A stretch of 64,000 nucleotides of DNA from Ga0077527 sp964531455 (GTDB lineage: Bacteria > Pseudomonadota > Gammaproteobacteria > Burkholderiales > SG8-41): positions 58,253-122,252 of the forward strand of contig CAZHFZ010000001.1 of the NCBI GenBank assembly GCA_964531455.1, written 5' to 3'. A program made the position numbers and the translations under genes. Position 1 is the first letter of the stretch, and the number at the start of each line of letters is the position of its first letter. This document shows positions 37,150 to 44,840 of this stretch, one piece after another. The notes beneath the pieces are model-generated. The model saw only the letters and a list, made by a program, of their open reading frames with translations. It was not told the origin of the DNA and did no database searches.

Positions 37150-37271
37150 CGTCTGATATTGCAGATGGCTTAGGTCATCGCCCGCTTCCCTCCCTGAGCG
37201 GGTGCCTTAATGCTAGTTAAGGCTCTTCACCCCCGGTTTACTCCCCTTAACCGGGGGCTTTTTATTTTTTT
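37150..37271 (+). ncRNA. Candidate small RNA with three hairpins, next to engB
   Basis: Three perfect hairpins follow one another: CCCGCT/AGCGGG (37181-37186 with 37197-37202), GCCTTAA/TTAAGGC (37204-37210 with 37217-37223) and CCCCCGGTT/AACCGGGGG (37230-37238 with 37249-37257). The last is followed by a plus-strand T run (37259-37271) and forms a strong terminator, although neither flanking gene is on the plus strand. Loops 1 and 3 are C-rich (TCCCTCCCTG; TACTCCCCTT) and could pair with Shine-Dalgarno sequences. The 3' end abuts engB, as Spot 42 and ErsA do. The 5' end and promoter are uncertain. Confidence 0.5.
37230..37271 (+). terminator. rho-independent terminator facing engB
   Basis: A 9-bp perfect stem with a 10-nt loop is followed by CTTTTTATTTTTTT. 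The T run is on the plus strand only and overlaps the end of the minus-strand engB gene. It most likely ends the candidate small RNA. Confidence 0.8.
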
Positions 37272-37855
37272 AGCCAACGCGCGACGACTGCTTGTGCCTG
37301 CTTGACGCCGGTTTTATTGGCGCCGGAAAAAATCTGTGCTGTGGCTTCGCCGGGATAGTGTTTCAACTCTTCTTCAGTACGTTGCAGTACTACTGTGGAT
37401 TCCTGGCGCGTCAGCTTGTCTGATTTGGTCAGAAGGATGTGCACGGCCTTGCCGGTCGGTGCCAGCCAATCAAGCATCTGCCAATCCAGTGGCTTTAGAC
37501 CATGACGGGCGTCAACAACAATAACCAATAAAATCAATGCATTACGGTTAGTAATGTAAGTGCTGATTAACGCATCCCAGCGTTCCTGTTCCGGTTTCGG
37601 AACCTTTGCATAGCCATAACCGGGCAAATCAACCAAGGAACAATGATTGCCCATGTCGAAAAAATTGATGGCTTGGGTACGACCGGGAGTTTTGCTGACA
37701 AATGCCAGTTTGCGACGATTGGCCAGCGCGTTGATCGCAGTGGATTTTCCGGCATTGGAACGGCCGGCAAATGCCACCTCGGCACCCTGATCCGGGGGCA
37801 TATCGGCGATCTGATGTACGGCATAGCGGAATTCAAGTTGAGAGAACAGGGACAC
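37262..37855 (-). CDS. engB: Ribosome biogenesis GTPase EngB (YihA/YsxC)
   Basis: EngB is an essential GTPase for large ribosomal subunit assembly. The 197-residue protein has the G1 motif GRSNAGKST (31-39), the G3 DLPGYGYA and the G4 TKSDK. It stands upstream of hemB on the minus strand, separated by the hairpin cluster, and is divergent from the cytochrome c4 gene. Confidence 0.96.
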   Translation of the reverse strand: MSLFSQLEFRYAVHQIADMPPDQGAEVAFAGRSNAGKSTAINALANRRKLAFVSKTPGRTQAINFFDMGNHCSLVDLPGYGYAKVPKPEQERWDALISTYITNRNALILLVIVVDARHGLKPLDWQMLDWLAPTGKAVHILLTKSDKLTRQESTVVLQRTEEELKHYPGEATAQIFSGANKTGVKQAQAVVARWLKK

Positions 37856-37897
37856 TAAGGGTTTCCTCTTGGCCTAGGGGGAATCGGCCGGGCAAAA

Positions 37898-37906
37898 TGC
37901 TATAGA
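37898..37906 (+). promoter_or_regulatory. extended -10 promoter of the cytochrome c4 gene
   Basis: TGC followed by TATAGA forms an extended -10 element; overlapping TAGAAT is an alternative. Transcription would start near 37913. An AAGGAG ribosome-binding site lies at 37937-37942, a few bases before the ATG. Confidence 0.45.
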
Positions 37907-37948
37907 ATACAAGCCTTTTCTTCCGACCGTGGGTTTAAGGAGTATGCA

Positions 37949-38611
37949 ATGGATTACCGCCGCACCAATCGCCAACTGAAAATCTGGCGGCTGTTGACCG
38001 CAGTGGTAGTGGCACTCGTCGCTCCTGCGGCCATGGCGCAAGGCGTTATCAAGGGTGATCCGGCCAAAGCCCAGCCCATCGTGACCCAGGTTTGCGCGGC
38101 CTGCCATGCGGCTGACGGCAACAGTGCGATTCCGGCCAACCCCAGTCTGGCCGGCCAGCATCCCGAATACACCTACAAACAGCTGCGCAACTTCAAGTCG
38201 CAGGGTGGTAAACCCGCAGAGCGCAACAACGGCGTGATGGCAGGCATGGTGGCCAACCTGTCGGATGATGACATGAAGAATATCGCTGCTTACTATGCTG
38301 AGCAGAAACCCAAGCCGCGTGCAGCCCGTGACGCAGCCCTTGCTAAACAGGGAGAAGCCATATACCGCGGTGGCATCCAGGCCAAGGGCGTAGCATCCTG
38401 CGCATCCTGCCATTCGCCAAACGGTGCCGGAATTCCGGCGCAATTTCCCCGGGTGGCCGGACAACATGCCGAATACACGATTGCCCAGCTGACGGCGTTC
38501 CGTGCCGGCCTGCGCGCCAACGACCCGGCCCAGATGATGCGGATGATCGCTGCCAAAATGAGTGATCAGGAAATCAAAGCCGTATCCGAGTACATCGCGG
38601 GTTTGCGCTGA
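37949..38611 (+). CDS. Periplasmic dihaem cytochrome c4
   Basis: Cytochrome c4 carries electrons in the periplasm to terminal oxidases. The 220-residue precursor has a signal peptide (about 1-31, ending AMAQ) and two class I cytochrome domains, each with a CxxCH site: CAACH (49-53) and CASCH (151-155). Likely axial methionines lie in each half (GVMAGM and MMRMIAAKM). A terminator follows before the cytochrome maturation genes. Confidence 0.95.
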   Translation: MDYRRTNRQLKIWRLLTAVVVALVAPAAMAQGVIKGDPAKAQPIVTQVCAACHAADGNSAIPANPSLAGQHPEYTYKQLRNFKSQGGKPAERNNGVMAGMVANLSDDDMKNIAAYYAEQKPKPRAARDAALAKQGEAIYRGGIQAKGVASCASCHSPNGAGIPAQFPRVAGQHAEYTIAQLTAFRAGLRANDPAQMMRMIAAKMSDQEIKAVSEYIAGLR

Positions 38612-38636
38612 AACCTTTGTAACCTTTGCTCTGACC

Positions 38637-38665
38637 AAGGGAGACTGCAGCAGTCTCCCTTTTTT
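38637..38665 (+). terminator. rho-independent terminator after cytochrome c4
   Basis: A perfect 11-bp stem AAGGGAGACTG / CAGTCTCCCTT (38637-38647 with 38651-38661) has a 3-nt loop and a six-T run. The next gene starts only 12 bp later, so some readthrough into the maturation genes is plausible. Confidence 0.88.
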
Positions 38666-38676
38666 GTCGCTAATTC

Positions 38677-40731
38677 ATGGCCCAGCATTCCCCCGCCCGA
38701 GCCATCTACGACCTGCTGTCGTCAATGCGCTTTGCCGTCAGCCTGCTGACAATATTGGCCATTGCCTCCGTAGTTGGCACTGTGCTGAAACAGGCGGAAC
38801 CATACGCCAATTACATTTCCCAGTTCGGGCCGTTCTGGTTTCCTGTTTTTGAGAGTCTTGGACTCTACGATGTTTATCACGCCGCCTGGTTTCTGGCGAT
38901 TCTGAGCTTCCTGGTGCTGTCGACGAGCCTGTGCATATTCCGTAACGGCCCGGCGATGCTGCGGGAGATGCGTAATTTCCGCGAACAGGCGACCGAACGT
39001 TCACTGCAGCATATCCAGCATCGTGTTGAATATGAATTCAGCACGCCTTCTGCAGCCGTCATTGAGCGGGTTGCACAATATCTGAATTCGCAGAATTATC
39101 GTTTCCGAACGGTGGCTCGCGGAGAGTCCGGCGCCGATACGCTGTTTGCAGCAAAAGCCGGCAGTTATCACCGTGTCGGATATCTGCTTGCCCATAGCGG
39201 TATTGTCGTGATCTGCATCGGCGGTTTGCTTGATGGCAACATTCCGCTGAAACTGCTGCAGCTGACCGGACAGAAGGTCGTCGAGACCCGCGATGTTCCG
39301 CAAAGCAAGGTGCCGCCGGAGAGCCGGTTGTCGCCATCCAATTTGTCATTTCGCGGCAACGTCAATATTCCGGAAGGCAGCAGCGCCAGCGTGATTTTCA
39401 TGAATATTGACGACGGCTACTTTGTACAGGATCTGCCTTTTACGATTGCACTGAACAAATTTCACATTGATCACTATTCGACCGGACAGCCCAAGGATTT
39501 TGCCAGCGACATTGTGGTGATTGATCGTGAAACCGGCGAGCGCTTCGAACGCACGATACGCGTCAACTATCCTTTCATCTACAAGGGTGTAGCAATCTAC
39601 CAGGCCAGTTTTGCCGACGGCGGAACGAGGATGCAACTCAAAGGCTGGCCGTTACTGTCGCCGCGAGCGGCGCCTTTTGACGTCGCCGGCGCAGTCAATA
39701 AATCGACCAGCATCAAAAGCGGCGACTCAGAAATACGGCTGGAGCTTTCCGATTTCCGGCCTTTCAATATCGAGGATCTGGCTGCAAACGACGCCGCGGG
39801 CTCGCGCATCGAAACCGCCAGCGTATCGAAAAAAATCATGGATCAGCTGGGTTCTGCGGCTGCTGATCATTCAAAAAAGGACCTGCGCAATGTCGGACCG
39901 AGTTTTCAGTATCGGCTGCGCGACGCACAGGGCCAGGCGCGTGAATTCAGCAATTACATGCTGCCGCTGCAACTGGAAGGCGCCTGGTATCTTCTGACGG
40001 GTGTACGCGCGACGCCCAATGAAACTTTCCGCTACATGCGCCTGCCGCTTGATGCCGAAGGCCGCATCGACAGCCACATGCAGTTGCGAACGCTGCTGCT
40101 GGATGAACGGGCATGGCCTGAAATCACGCGCCGATTTGCGCGCAACGCCGTTGCCGGATCGGCGGTTTCAACTCAGATGCGCGACCGTCTGAAGGAGAGT
40201 GCTGAACGAGTTCTCCAGTTGTTTGCGGTTCGCGGCCTGGATTCAGTAGTGCAGTTTCTGGAAAAAGGTATTCCCGCGGCGGATCGGGAAAAAGCGGCTG
40301 ACGCCTATATCAAGGTATTGGAAGGGGTCGCACTAGAGGCACTGCAACTGGCTCGGGAGCGGGCGAAGCTGCCCTTGGCACCGCTTGATGAACAGACCCT
40401 GCGTCTGGTGCGCGACAGCCTGATTTCAATCAGCGACAGTTTCTTCTACGGCGCGCCGTTTTATCTGCAGCTACTTCAATATGAAGAGGTCAAGGCGTCC
40501 GGACTGCAGCTGACCCGCTCTCCGGGCAAAAATATCGTTTATGGCGGCTCGCTGCTGCTGGTCCTTGGCGTGTTCGCGATGCTGTACATCCGTGAACGCC
40601 GTGTATGGGTATTGGTCAAACCGGCGCAAAAACGCTTGCTGCTGGCAATGGCGACCAACCGTCAGACCCTGGAAAACGAACAAGAATTTGAACGTCACAA
40701 GGCGGCCTTTGCGGACGCCGTGAAAGGCTGA
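38677..40731 (+). CDS. System II cytochrome c biogenesis protein ResB (Ccs1/CcsB)
   Basis: ResB-family proteins work with CcsA to deliver haem and attach it to apocytochromes at the outer face of the inner membrane. The 684-residue protein has three N-terminal membrane segments (starting SSMRFAVSLLTILAIASVVG), a large periplasmic domain and a last membrane helix (about 607-627: GGSLLLVLGVFAMLYI). Its place between cytochrome c4 and ccsA fits. It ends 3 bp before the next gene. Confidence 0.93.
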   Translation: MAQHSPARAIYDLLSSMRFAVSLLTILAIASVVGTVLKQAEPYANYISQFGPFWFPVFESLGLYDVYHAAWFLAILSFLVLSTSLCIFRNGPAMLREMRNFREQATERSLQHIQHRVEYEFSTPSAAVIERVAQYLNSQNYRFRTVARGESGADTLFAAKAGSYHRVGYLLAHSGIVVICIGGLLDGNIPLKLLQLTGQKVVETRDVPQSKVPPESRLSPSNLSFRGNVNIPEGSSASVIFMNIDDGYFVQDLPFTIALNKFHIDHYSTGQPKDFASDIVVIDRETGERFERTIRVNYPFIYKGVAIYQASFADGGTRMQLKGWPLLSPRAAPFDVAGAVNKSTSIKSGDSEIRLELSDFRPFNIEDLAANDAAGSRIETASVSKKIMDQLGSAAADHSKKDLRNVGPSFQYRLRDAQGQAREFSNYMLPLQLEGAWYLLTGVRATPNETFRYMRLPLDAEGRIDSHMQLRTLLLDERAWPEITRRFARNAVAGSAVSTQMRDRLKESAERVLQLFAVRGLDSVVQFLEKGIPAADREKAADAYIKVLEGVALEALQLARERAKLPLAPLDEQTLRLVRDSLISISDSFFYGAPFYLQLLQYEEVKASGLQLTRSPGKNIVYGGSLLLVLGVFAMLYIRERRVWVLVKPAQKRLLLAMATNRQTLENEQEFERHKAAFADAVKG

Positions 40732-40734
40732 ACC

Positions 40735-41880
40735 ATGGAACTGACCCGGAATTACCCGCAATCGCGATCCTTGCTGCGCCGGCTTTCCTGGATGGACTGG
40801 ATGTACGCTGCGGCCCTTGTAGTGGGTGCTGTTTACGCCCTAAAGCTGTATGGCGATTACATGGATGTTTACGAAAAGGGCATTCTCGCTGGAACAGCGC
40901 TGACCATCGCCGCGCTGGGCTGGTACTGGAAGCCCGTGCGGGTGCTGATGGCCGTCATCATTGGCGTCAGTCTCTGGAGCATTTCCCTGTATCAGGGGGA
41001 TCTCGCGCGCGCTGATCAGGCATTCCTGCTCAAGTACCTGATCTCCAGCCAGACTGCAATCATGTGGATGTGTTTTTTGTTTGCGATGGCCGGTGTTGCC
41101 TATTGGGCCGGCCTGCTGGCACGTGCCGACGGAGTGACGCAAGCAGGGACCGGATTGACCTGGAGTGCCACGACAATGGGGCTGATTGGCCTGTTGGTTC
41201 GCTGGTATGAGTCCTATCTGGTTGGCATCGACGTCGGCCATATTCCCATCAGCAATCTTTACGAAGTGTTTGTGTTGTTCTGCATCATCACCGCACTGCT
41301 TTATCTTTATTACGAAGGTCATTACGCCACTCGCAAGCTGGGGGCTTTCGTGCTGATGATCATCCTCGCCGCAGTTGCTTTCATTCTCTGGTACACCTTT
41401 GACCGCGGCGCTCATGAAATCCAGCCGCTGGTTCCGGCATTGCAGTCCTGGTGGATGAAAATCCACGTGCCCGCCAATTTTGTCGGTTACGGCGCCTTTT
41501 CAATTGCAGCGATGATCGCCATTGCCTATCTGCTGGCCAGCAAAGGGATACTCAGCCGCCTGCTTCCGCCGGCCGAGGTAATGGATGATGTGATGTATAA
41601 AGCGATCGCCATCGGCTTCACGTTCTTCACGATAGCCACCATCCTCGGCGCGATGTGGGCTGCCGAAGCCTGGGGCGGTTACTGGTCTTGGGATCCGAAG
41701 GAAACCTGGGCGCTGATTGTGTGGCTGAACTACGCGGCGTGGCTGCACATGCGGCTAATCAAGGGTCTGCGCGGTCCGGTGCTGGCATGGTGGGCAATCA
41801 TCGGCCTTTTCGTGACGACTTTTGCCTTCATTGGAGTCAACATGTTCCTGTCAGGGCTCCACTCTTACGGCGCGCTCTAG
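40735..41880 (+). CDS. ccsA: System II cytochrome c synthase subunit CcsA (CcsB/ResC type)
   Basis: This 381-residue multi-spanning protein carries the Trp-rich haem-handling motif WGGYWSWDPKETWALIVWL and conserved His residues (KIHVPANFVGYG, LHMRL) that ligate haem. With the preceding ResB protein it forms the System II maturation machine, so c-type cytochromes here can be matured without the Ccm system. Naming varies: many annotations call this protein CcsB. Confidence 0.94.
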   Translation: MELTRNYPQSRSLLRRLSWMDWMYAAALVVGAVYALKLYGDYMDVYEKGILAGTALTIAALGWYWKPVRVLMAVIIGVSLWSISLYQGDLARADQAFLLKYLISSQTAIMWMCFLFAMAGVAYWAGLLARADGVTQAGTGLTWSATTMGLIGLLVRWYESYLVGIDVGHIPISNLYEVFVLFCIITALLYLYYEGHYATRKLGAFVLMIILAAVAFILWYTFDRGAHEIQPLVPALQSWWMKIHVPANFVGYGAFSIAAMIAIAYLLASKGILSRLLPPAEVMDDVMYKAIAIGFTFFTIATILGAMWAAEAWGGYWSWDPKETWALIVWLNYAAWLHMRLIKGLRGPVLAWWAIIGLFVTTFAFIGVNMFLSGLHSYGAL

Positions 41881-41893
41881 ATCGCTGTCCTGT

Positions 41894-42871
41894 TCAGGGA
41901 CTGACCGGAGTCGGCGCGGGTAAGGGCAATCCCCGTGCAGCAGCGACACGCCTCAGCAGATCGGGATAATCCGAGATGATGCCGTCGACGCCCAGTTCGA
42001 TCATACGCGCCATATCCCGTTCTTCATTGACGGTCCATACCACCACTTTCACTCCAAGCTGCTGCGCTTCGCGAAGGATGGCTTCGGTCAGGTCGCCAAA
42101 ATAAGGTGACCATACTGCACCGCCGGCGCTGCTTACCAGTTTCGGCAGTGAGCCGCCGAACTGACTGATATGTTTCCCTGCGGTCCATGGTGATGAAGAA
42201 GCGCCTGCACGGATGTTGTCCTGCCAGGGCTGCTGGACGGAAAGATAGACAGTGCCGATTTGCGGGGCTTCCTGTTGCACGGTCTGCAGCGTGCGCCAGT
42301 CAAAGGATTGGATGGTGACCCGGGATTCGAGTTTTTCAGCGCGCACCAGCGCAATCAGGGCGCGTGCAAATTCTGCCGGCGGCAGTGTGCGTTGCGGGTG
42401 ATCCGGAGAAATTTTGGTCTCGATGTTGAAACGCACCTGATCATTGCCCGCGCGTCTTGCCAACGCGAATACGTCGGCCAAGCGCGGCATGCGCGTGCCG
42501 TCAACAGCCCGCTGCTTTGCAAAGCGCTGTGAATAGCTTGAACCGGAACGGATTCGGCCGAAATCATATTGCTGCAGTTCGGCAAAAGTGAGCTGATTGA
42601 TCGCAAGATCATCCCGTTTTAGCCAAAAACCGTCGGGTCCGCGAGTGATGTCGGGATTGAGCGTGGCGTCGTGGCTGACCACGATCACGCCGTCTTTCGT
42701 CACCGCAGTATCGAGTTCGAGAGTAGTGACGCCGAGAGTCAGTGCCTGCGCAAATGCCGGTAGCGTATTTTCCGGCAACAATCCACGGGCGCCGCGATGG
42801 CCCTGAAGATCCAGACCCAATGCAGCACCATTGATCATCAGCAGTGCGGCTGCAATGAACAATCGGTGCAT
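41894..42871 (-). CDS. Secreted glycerophosphodiester phosphodiesterase
   Basis: GDPD enzymes cleave glycerophosphodiesters to glycerol 3-phosphate and an alcohol. The 325-residue precursor has a signal peptide (about 1-19), then the catalytic HRGARGLLPENT with His25, Arg26, Glu34 and Asn35, ELDTAVTKDGVIVVSHD, and a TIM-barrel end with VVWTVNEERDMARMIELGVDG. It converges on ccsA with 13 bp between. It should act in the periplasm, like GlpQ. Confidence 0.92.
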   Translation of the reverse strand: MHRLFIAAALLMINGAALGLDLQGHRGARGLLPENTLPAFAQALTLGVTTLELDTAVTKDGVIVVSHDATLNPDITRGPDGFWLKRDDLAINQLTFAELQQYDFGRIRSGSSYSQRFAKQRAVDGTRMPRLADVFALARRAGNDQVRFNIETKISPDHPQRTLPPAEFARALIALVRAEKLESRVTIQSFDWRTLQTVQQEAPQIGTVYLSVQQPWQDNIRAGASSSPWTAGKHISQFGGSLPKLVSSAGGAVWSPYFGDLTEAILREAQQLGVKVVVWTVNEERDMARMIELGVDGIISDYPDLLRRVAAARGLPLPAPTPVSP

Positions 42872-42883
42872 GTAGCACTCACG

Positions 42884-43588
42884 CTATTCGCCGGCGGCGA
42901 GAAAAGAGGTCAGGCGCCAGCCGTTTTCACCCTTGCGAAAACACGCCAGATGTTCGATCGGGCTGCGGATATGTTCTTCAGGAATGAAACCGTCTCGCTC
43001 CTGCGCCCGGATTTTTACCCATTTTTGTTTGCTTTCGGCATCACGATCGGCAACCTCCCAATCCGTAACACGAACGATGACATGGCCCAGTACAAACTGA
43101 ACCATGGCACTTCCTGAGGGCCCGCTTCGGACATCGGTCTGCCTGGCAGTGATGGCGCCATAAACATGAGGATCGATATCTTTAGGCCATTGCGGCAATA
43201 CATATGGCGCGCAAAGGCTTCGAGGCATATGGTCATGGCGGTAATAAGCGGCTGCAAGATGCAATGCCCGGGGCAGTTCCCGCCATAGCGGACCATCATC
43301 AGCATCGGGTTCCCATTGCCGCATGAATTCTTCCATGCCGCGTGGCCGTTCAAGTCCGTTGCGTACGTTGCGATCAACGATCCCCAGAACGAACTTGCGG
43401 TCGCGCTGCTGGATTGCCGTTAGCAAGCGGTCGCGGAACCGCGCCCACGATACATCGCCCGCGGCTTCATCCCGGGGCACGAACGCGGGTTCCACCGCGG
43501 GAGTGGCTGCACCCGCCTTCAGGCTCAGCGCGAACAACACGGCGCAGCCGGCGGGGATCAGCAAGCTTTTCATCAGCAGCATGGACAT
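42884..43588 (-). CDS. Secreted protein with SH3-like domain, unknown function
   Basis: A signal peptide (about 1-27, ending KAGA) precedes a 207-residue mature part. The second half (ARQTDVRSGPSGSAMVQFV, then VRVTDWEVADRDAES) resembles a bacterial SH3 domain of the kind that binds cell-wall peptides. The first half (WARFRDRLLTAIQQRDRKFV and on) has no family I recognise. Starts at 43582 and 43573 are also possible. It ends 13 bp before the GDPD gene and may share its transcript. Confidence 0.75.
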   Translation of the reverse strand: MSMLLMKSLLIPAGCAVLFALSLKAGAATPAVEPAFVPRDEAAGDVSWARFRDRLLTAIQQRDRKFVLGIVDRNVRNGLERPRGMEEFMRQWEPDADDGPLWRELPRALHLAAAYYRHDHMPRSLCAPYVLPQWPKDIDPHVYGAITARQTDVRSGPSGSAMVQFVLGHVIVRVTDWEVADRDAESKQKWVKIRAQERDGFIPEEHIRSPIEHLACFRKGENGWRLTSFLAAGE

Positions 43589-43675
43589 GGGACTTTATGG
43601 AATTCGGTGTTCCGGGGGCCCCGGAAGAATGGAGCAGTATCTTAAGCGGCAGCCATGGGCTGCACAACCAGGAGC

Positions 43676-44410
43676 TCAGGCGGCGGATTTTGCTGCAGCG
43701 ACCTGGGCACGAAGCAATTCCACCGCTGCATTGCGCGAATCAATGACGCGCTGGCGGGCAATACGTTCAGCCGCATCACCATCGCCTTCGCGAATGGCCT
43801 GCAGCAATCCTTGCCAGTGACGCACGGATTGCCTGCGACGGTTTGCAGATGACAAGCCCAGCCGGGTATAGCGTACGGTTTGGACCGCCAGCGAACCGAG
43901 GATGGATTGCAGGCGACGGTTGCCGGCAGCCTGGGTCAGCAGCCGGTTCAGCCGGTTAACGGTTTCGATATATTCATCGCCATTGCCGGGCAATTCGGCG
44001 GACACGACCAGACGTTTGACGTCCTCTTCGATCAGCGGCAACAGGGCATCCCGCTGCGAACTTTCCGCGATCAGCCGGTCGCGCAGGCCGTTGAGCATGG
44101 CGCGAATATCGAAGATTTCGTTGACCTCTTCGATGGTCGGATTGGTAACCTGGGCGCCGCGGCGGGCGAGGATGATGACCAGACCTTCTTTTTCCAGTAG
44201 CCGAAGCGCCTCCCGCACAGGGCCACGGCTGACTTCGAATTCTGCGGCCACGCTTTGTTCCATGATGCGCTGCCCCGGCGTGTAGGTACCGGATACGATG
44301 CGTGCAGACAGTTGAGCCGCTATTTGCTCAGGCAATGATTGCGTCAACGGAGTGTCAGTACGCAAGTGCGGCATCAGATCTGGGGATGGATGATGGCCAG
44401 GGGCGGACAT
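43676..44410 (-). CDS. GntR-family regulator, FadR/FCD subfamily
   Basis: This 244-residue repressor-type protein has an N-terminal winged helix (about 25-90: SRGPVREALRLLEKEGLV) and a C-terminal all-helical FCD domain. Such regulators sense carboxylic acids. The His usually found before the SGN motif of FCD metal sites is Asn here (NRLLTQAAGN) and the last His region reads ARQRV, so the metal site may be incomplete. It is divergent from the biotin-carboxylase operon; its own -35 overlaps the operator. The ATG at 44410 is used because a longer frame to 44467 would cross the promoter. Confidence 0.88.
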   Translation of the reverse strand: MSAPGHHPSPDLMPHLRTDTPLTQSLPEQIAAQLSARIVSGTYTPGQRIMEQSVAAEFEVSRGPVREALRLLEKEGLVIILARRGAQVTNPTIEEVNEIFDIRAMLNGLRDRLIAESSQRDALLPLIEEDVKRLVVSAELPGNGDEYIETVNRLNRLLTQAAGNRRLQSILGSLAVQTVRYTRLGLSSANRRRQSVRHWQGLLQAIREGDGDAAERIARQRVIDSRNAAVELLRAQVAAAKSAA

Positions 44411-44420
44411 AATGAATTCC

Positions 44421-44486
44421 AAGATACGGCCACTTTGTATGATTGTCAACAATCTTCTTGACAACAAAATGGCCCAAGACTAGCAT
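44421..44486. promoter_or_regulatory. Divergent promoters with GntR operator palindrome
   Basis: GATTGT-CA-ACAATC (44441-44454) is a perfect 6-2-6 inverted repeat of the TTGT-N2-ACAA type bound by FadR-like regulators. The minus promoter for gntR reads TTGACA (44444-44449) with a 17-bp spacer and TATCTT (44421-44426). The plus promoter for the operon reads TTGACA (44458-44463), 17 bp, TAGCAT (44481-44486). The operator covers the gntR -35 and lies just upstream of the operon -35, so it could control both. Confidence 0.65.
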
Positions 44487-44526
44487 CCAAATACTTATTT
44501 TCAGACCCAACCCGAGGAGCACGACC

Positions 44527-44748
44527 ATGGCCCGCATCGAAGTCAAATCCGAAATCACCGGCACCGTCTGGCAACTGAAAGCCAAACCGGGCGACAAGGT
44601 GGAAGGTGGCGATGTACTGATCGTTATCGAGTCCATGAAAATGGAAATTCCCGTGATCACCGAAGACGGCGGCACGGTAAAGGAAATCCTGGTCAATGAA
44701 AAAGACCCGGTATCCGAAGGTCAGGTCGTAGCCATCATTGAAGAGTAG
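44527..44748 (+). CDS. Small biotin carboxyl carrier protein
   Basis: This 73-residue protein is a bare biotinyl domain. The biotin attachment site is ESMKMEIP with Lys38, placed at the hairpin between two symmetric halves. There is no N-terminal linker like that of AccB, which points to a stand-alone carrier like the short ones of methylcrotonyl-CoA carboxylase operons in Bacillus. The ATG at 44527 has a good ribosome-binding site (CGAGGAG). It is first in the operon; 92 bp separate it from the next gene. Confidence 0.9.
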   Translation: MARIEVKSEITGTVWQLKAKPGDKVEGGDVLIVIESMKMEIPVITEDGGTVKEILVNEKDPVSEGQVVAIIEE

Positions 44749-44840
44749 ATCCTGAAGCAAGCGAACACTTATGCACTAAGTGCAAGTGCACGCTTACAAA
44801 TAACTAATTGTATTTAAAAATAAATTATTAATCATTTGGC

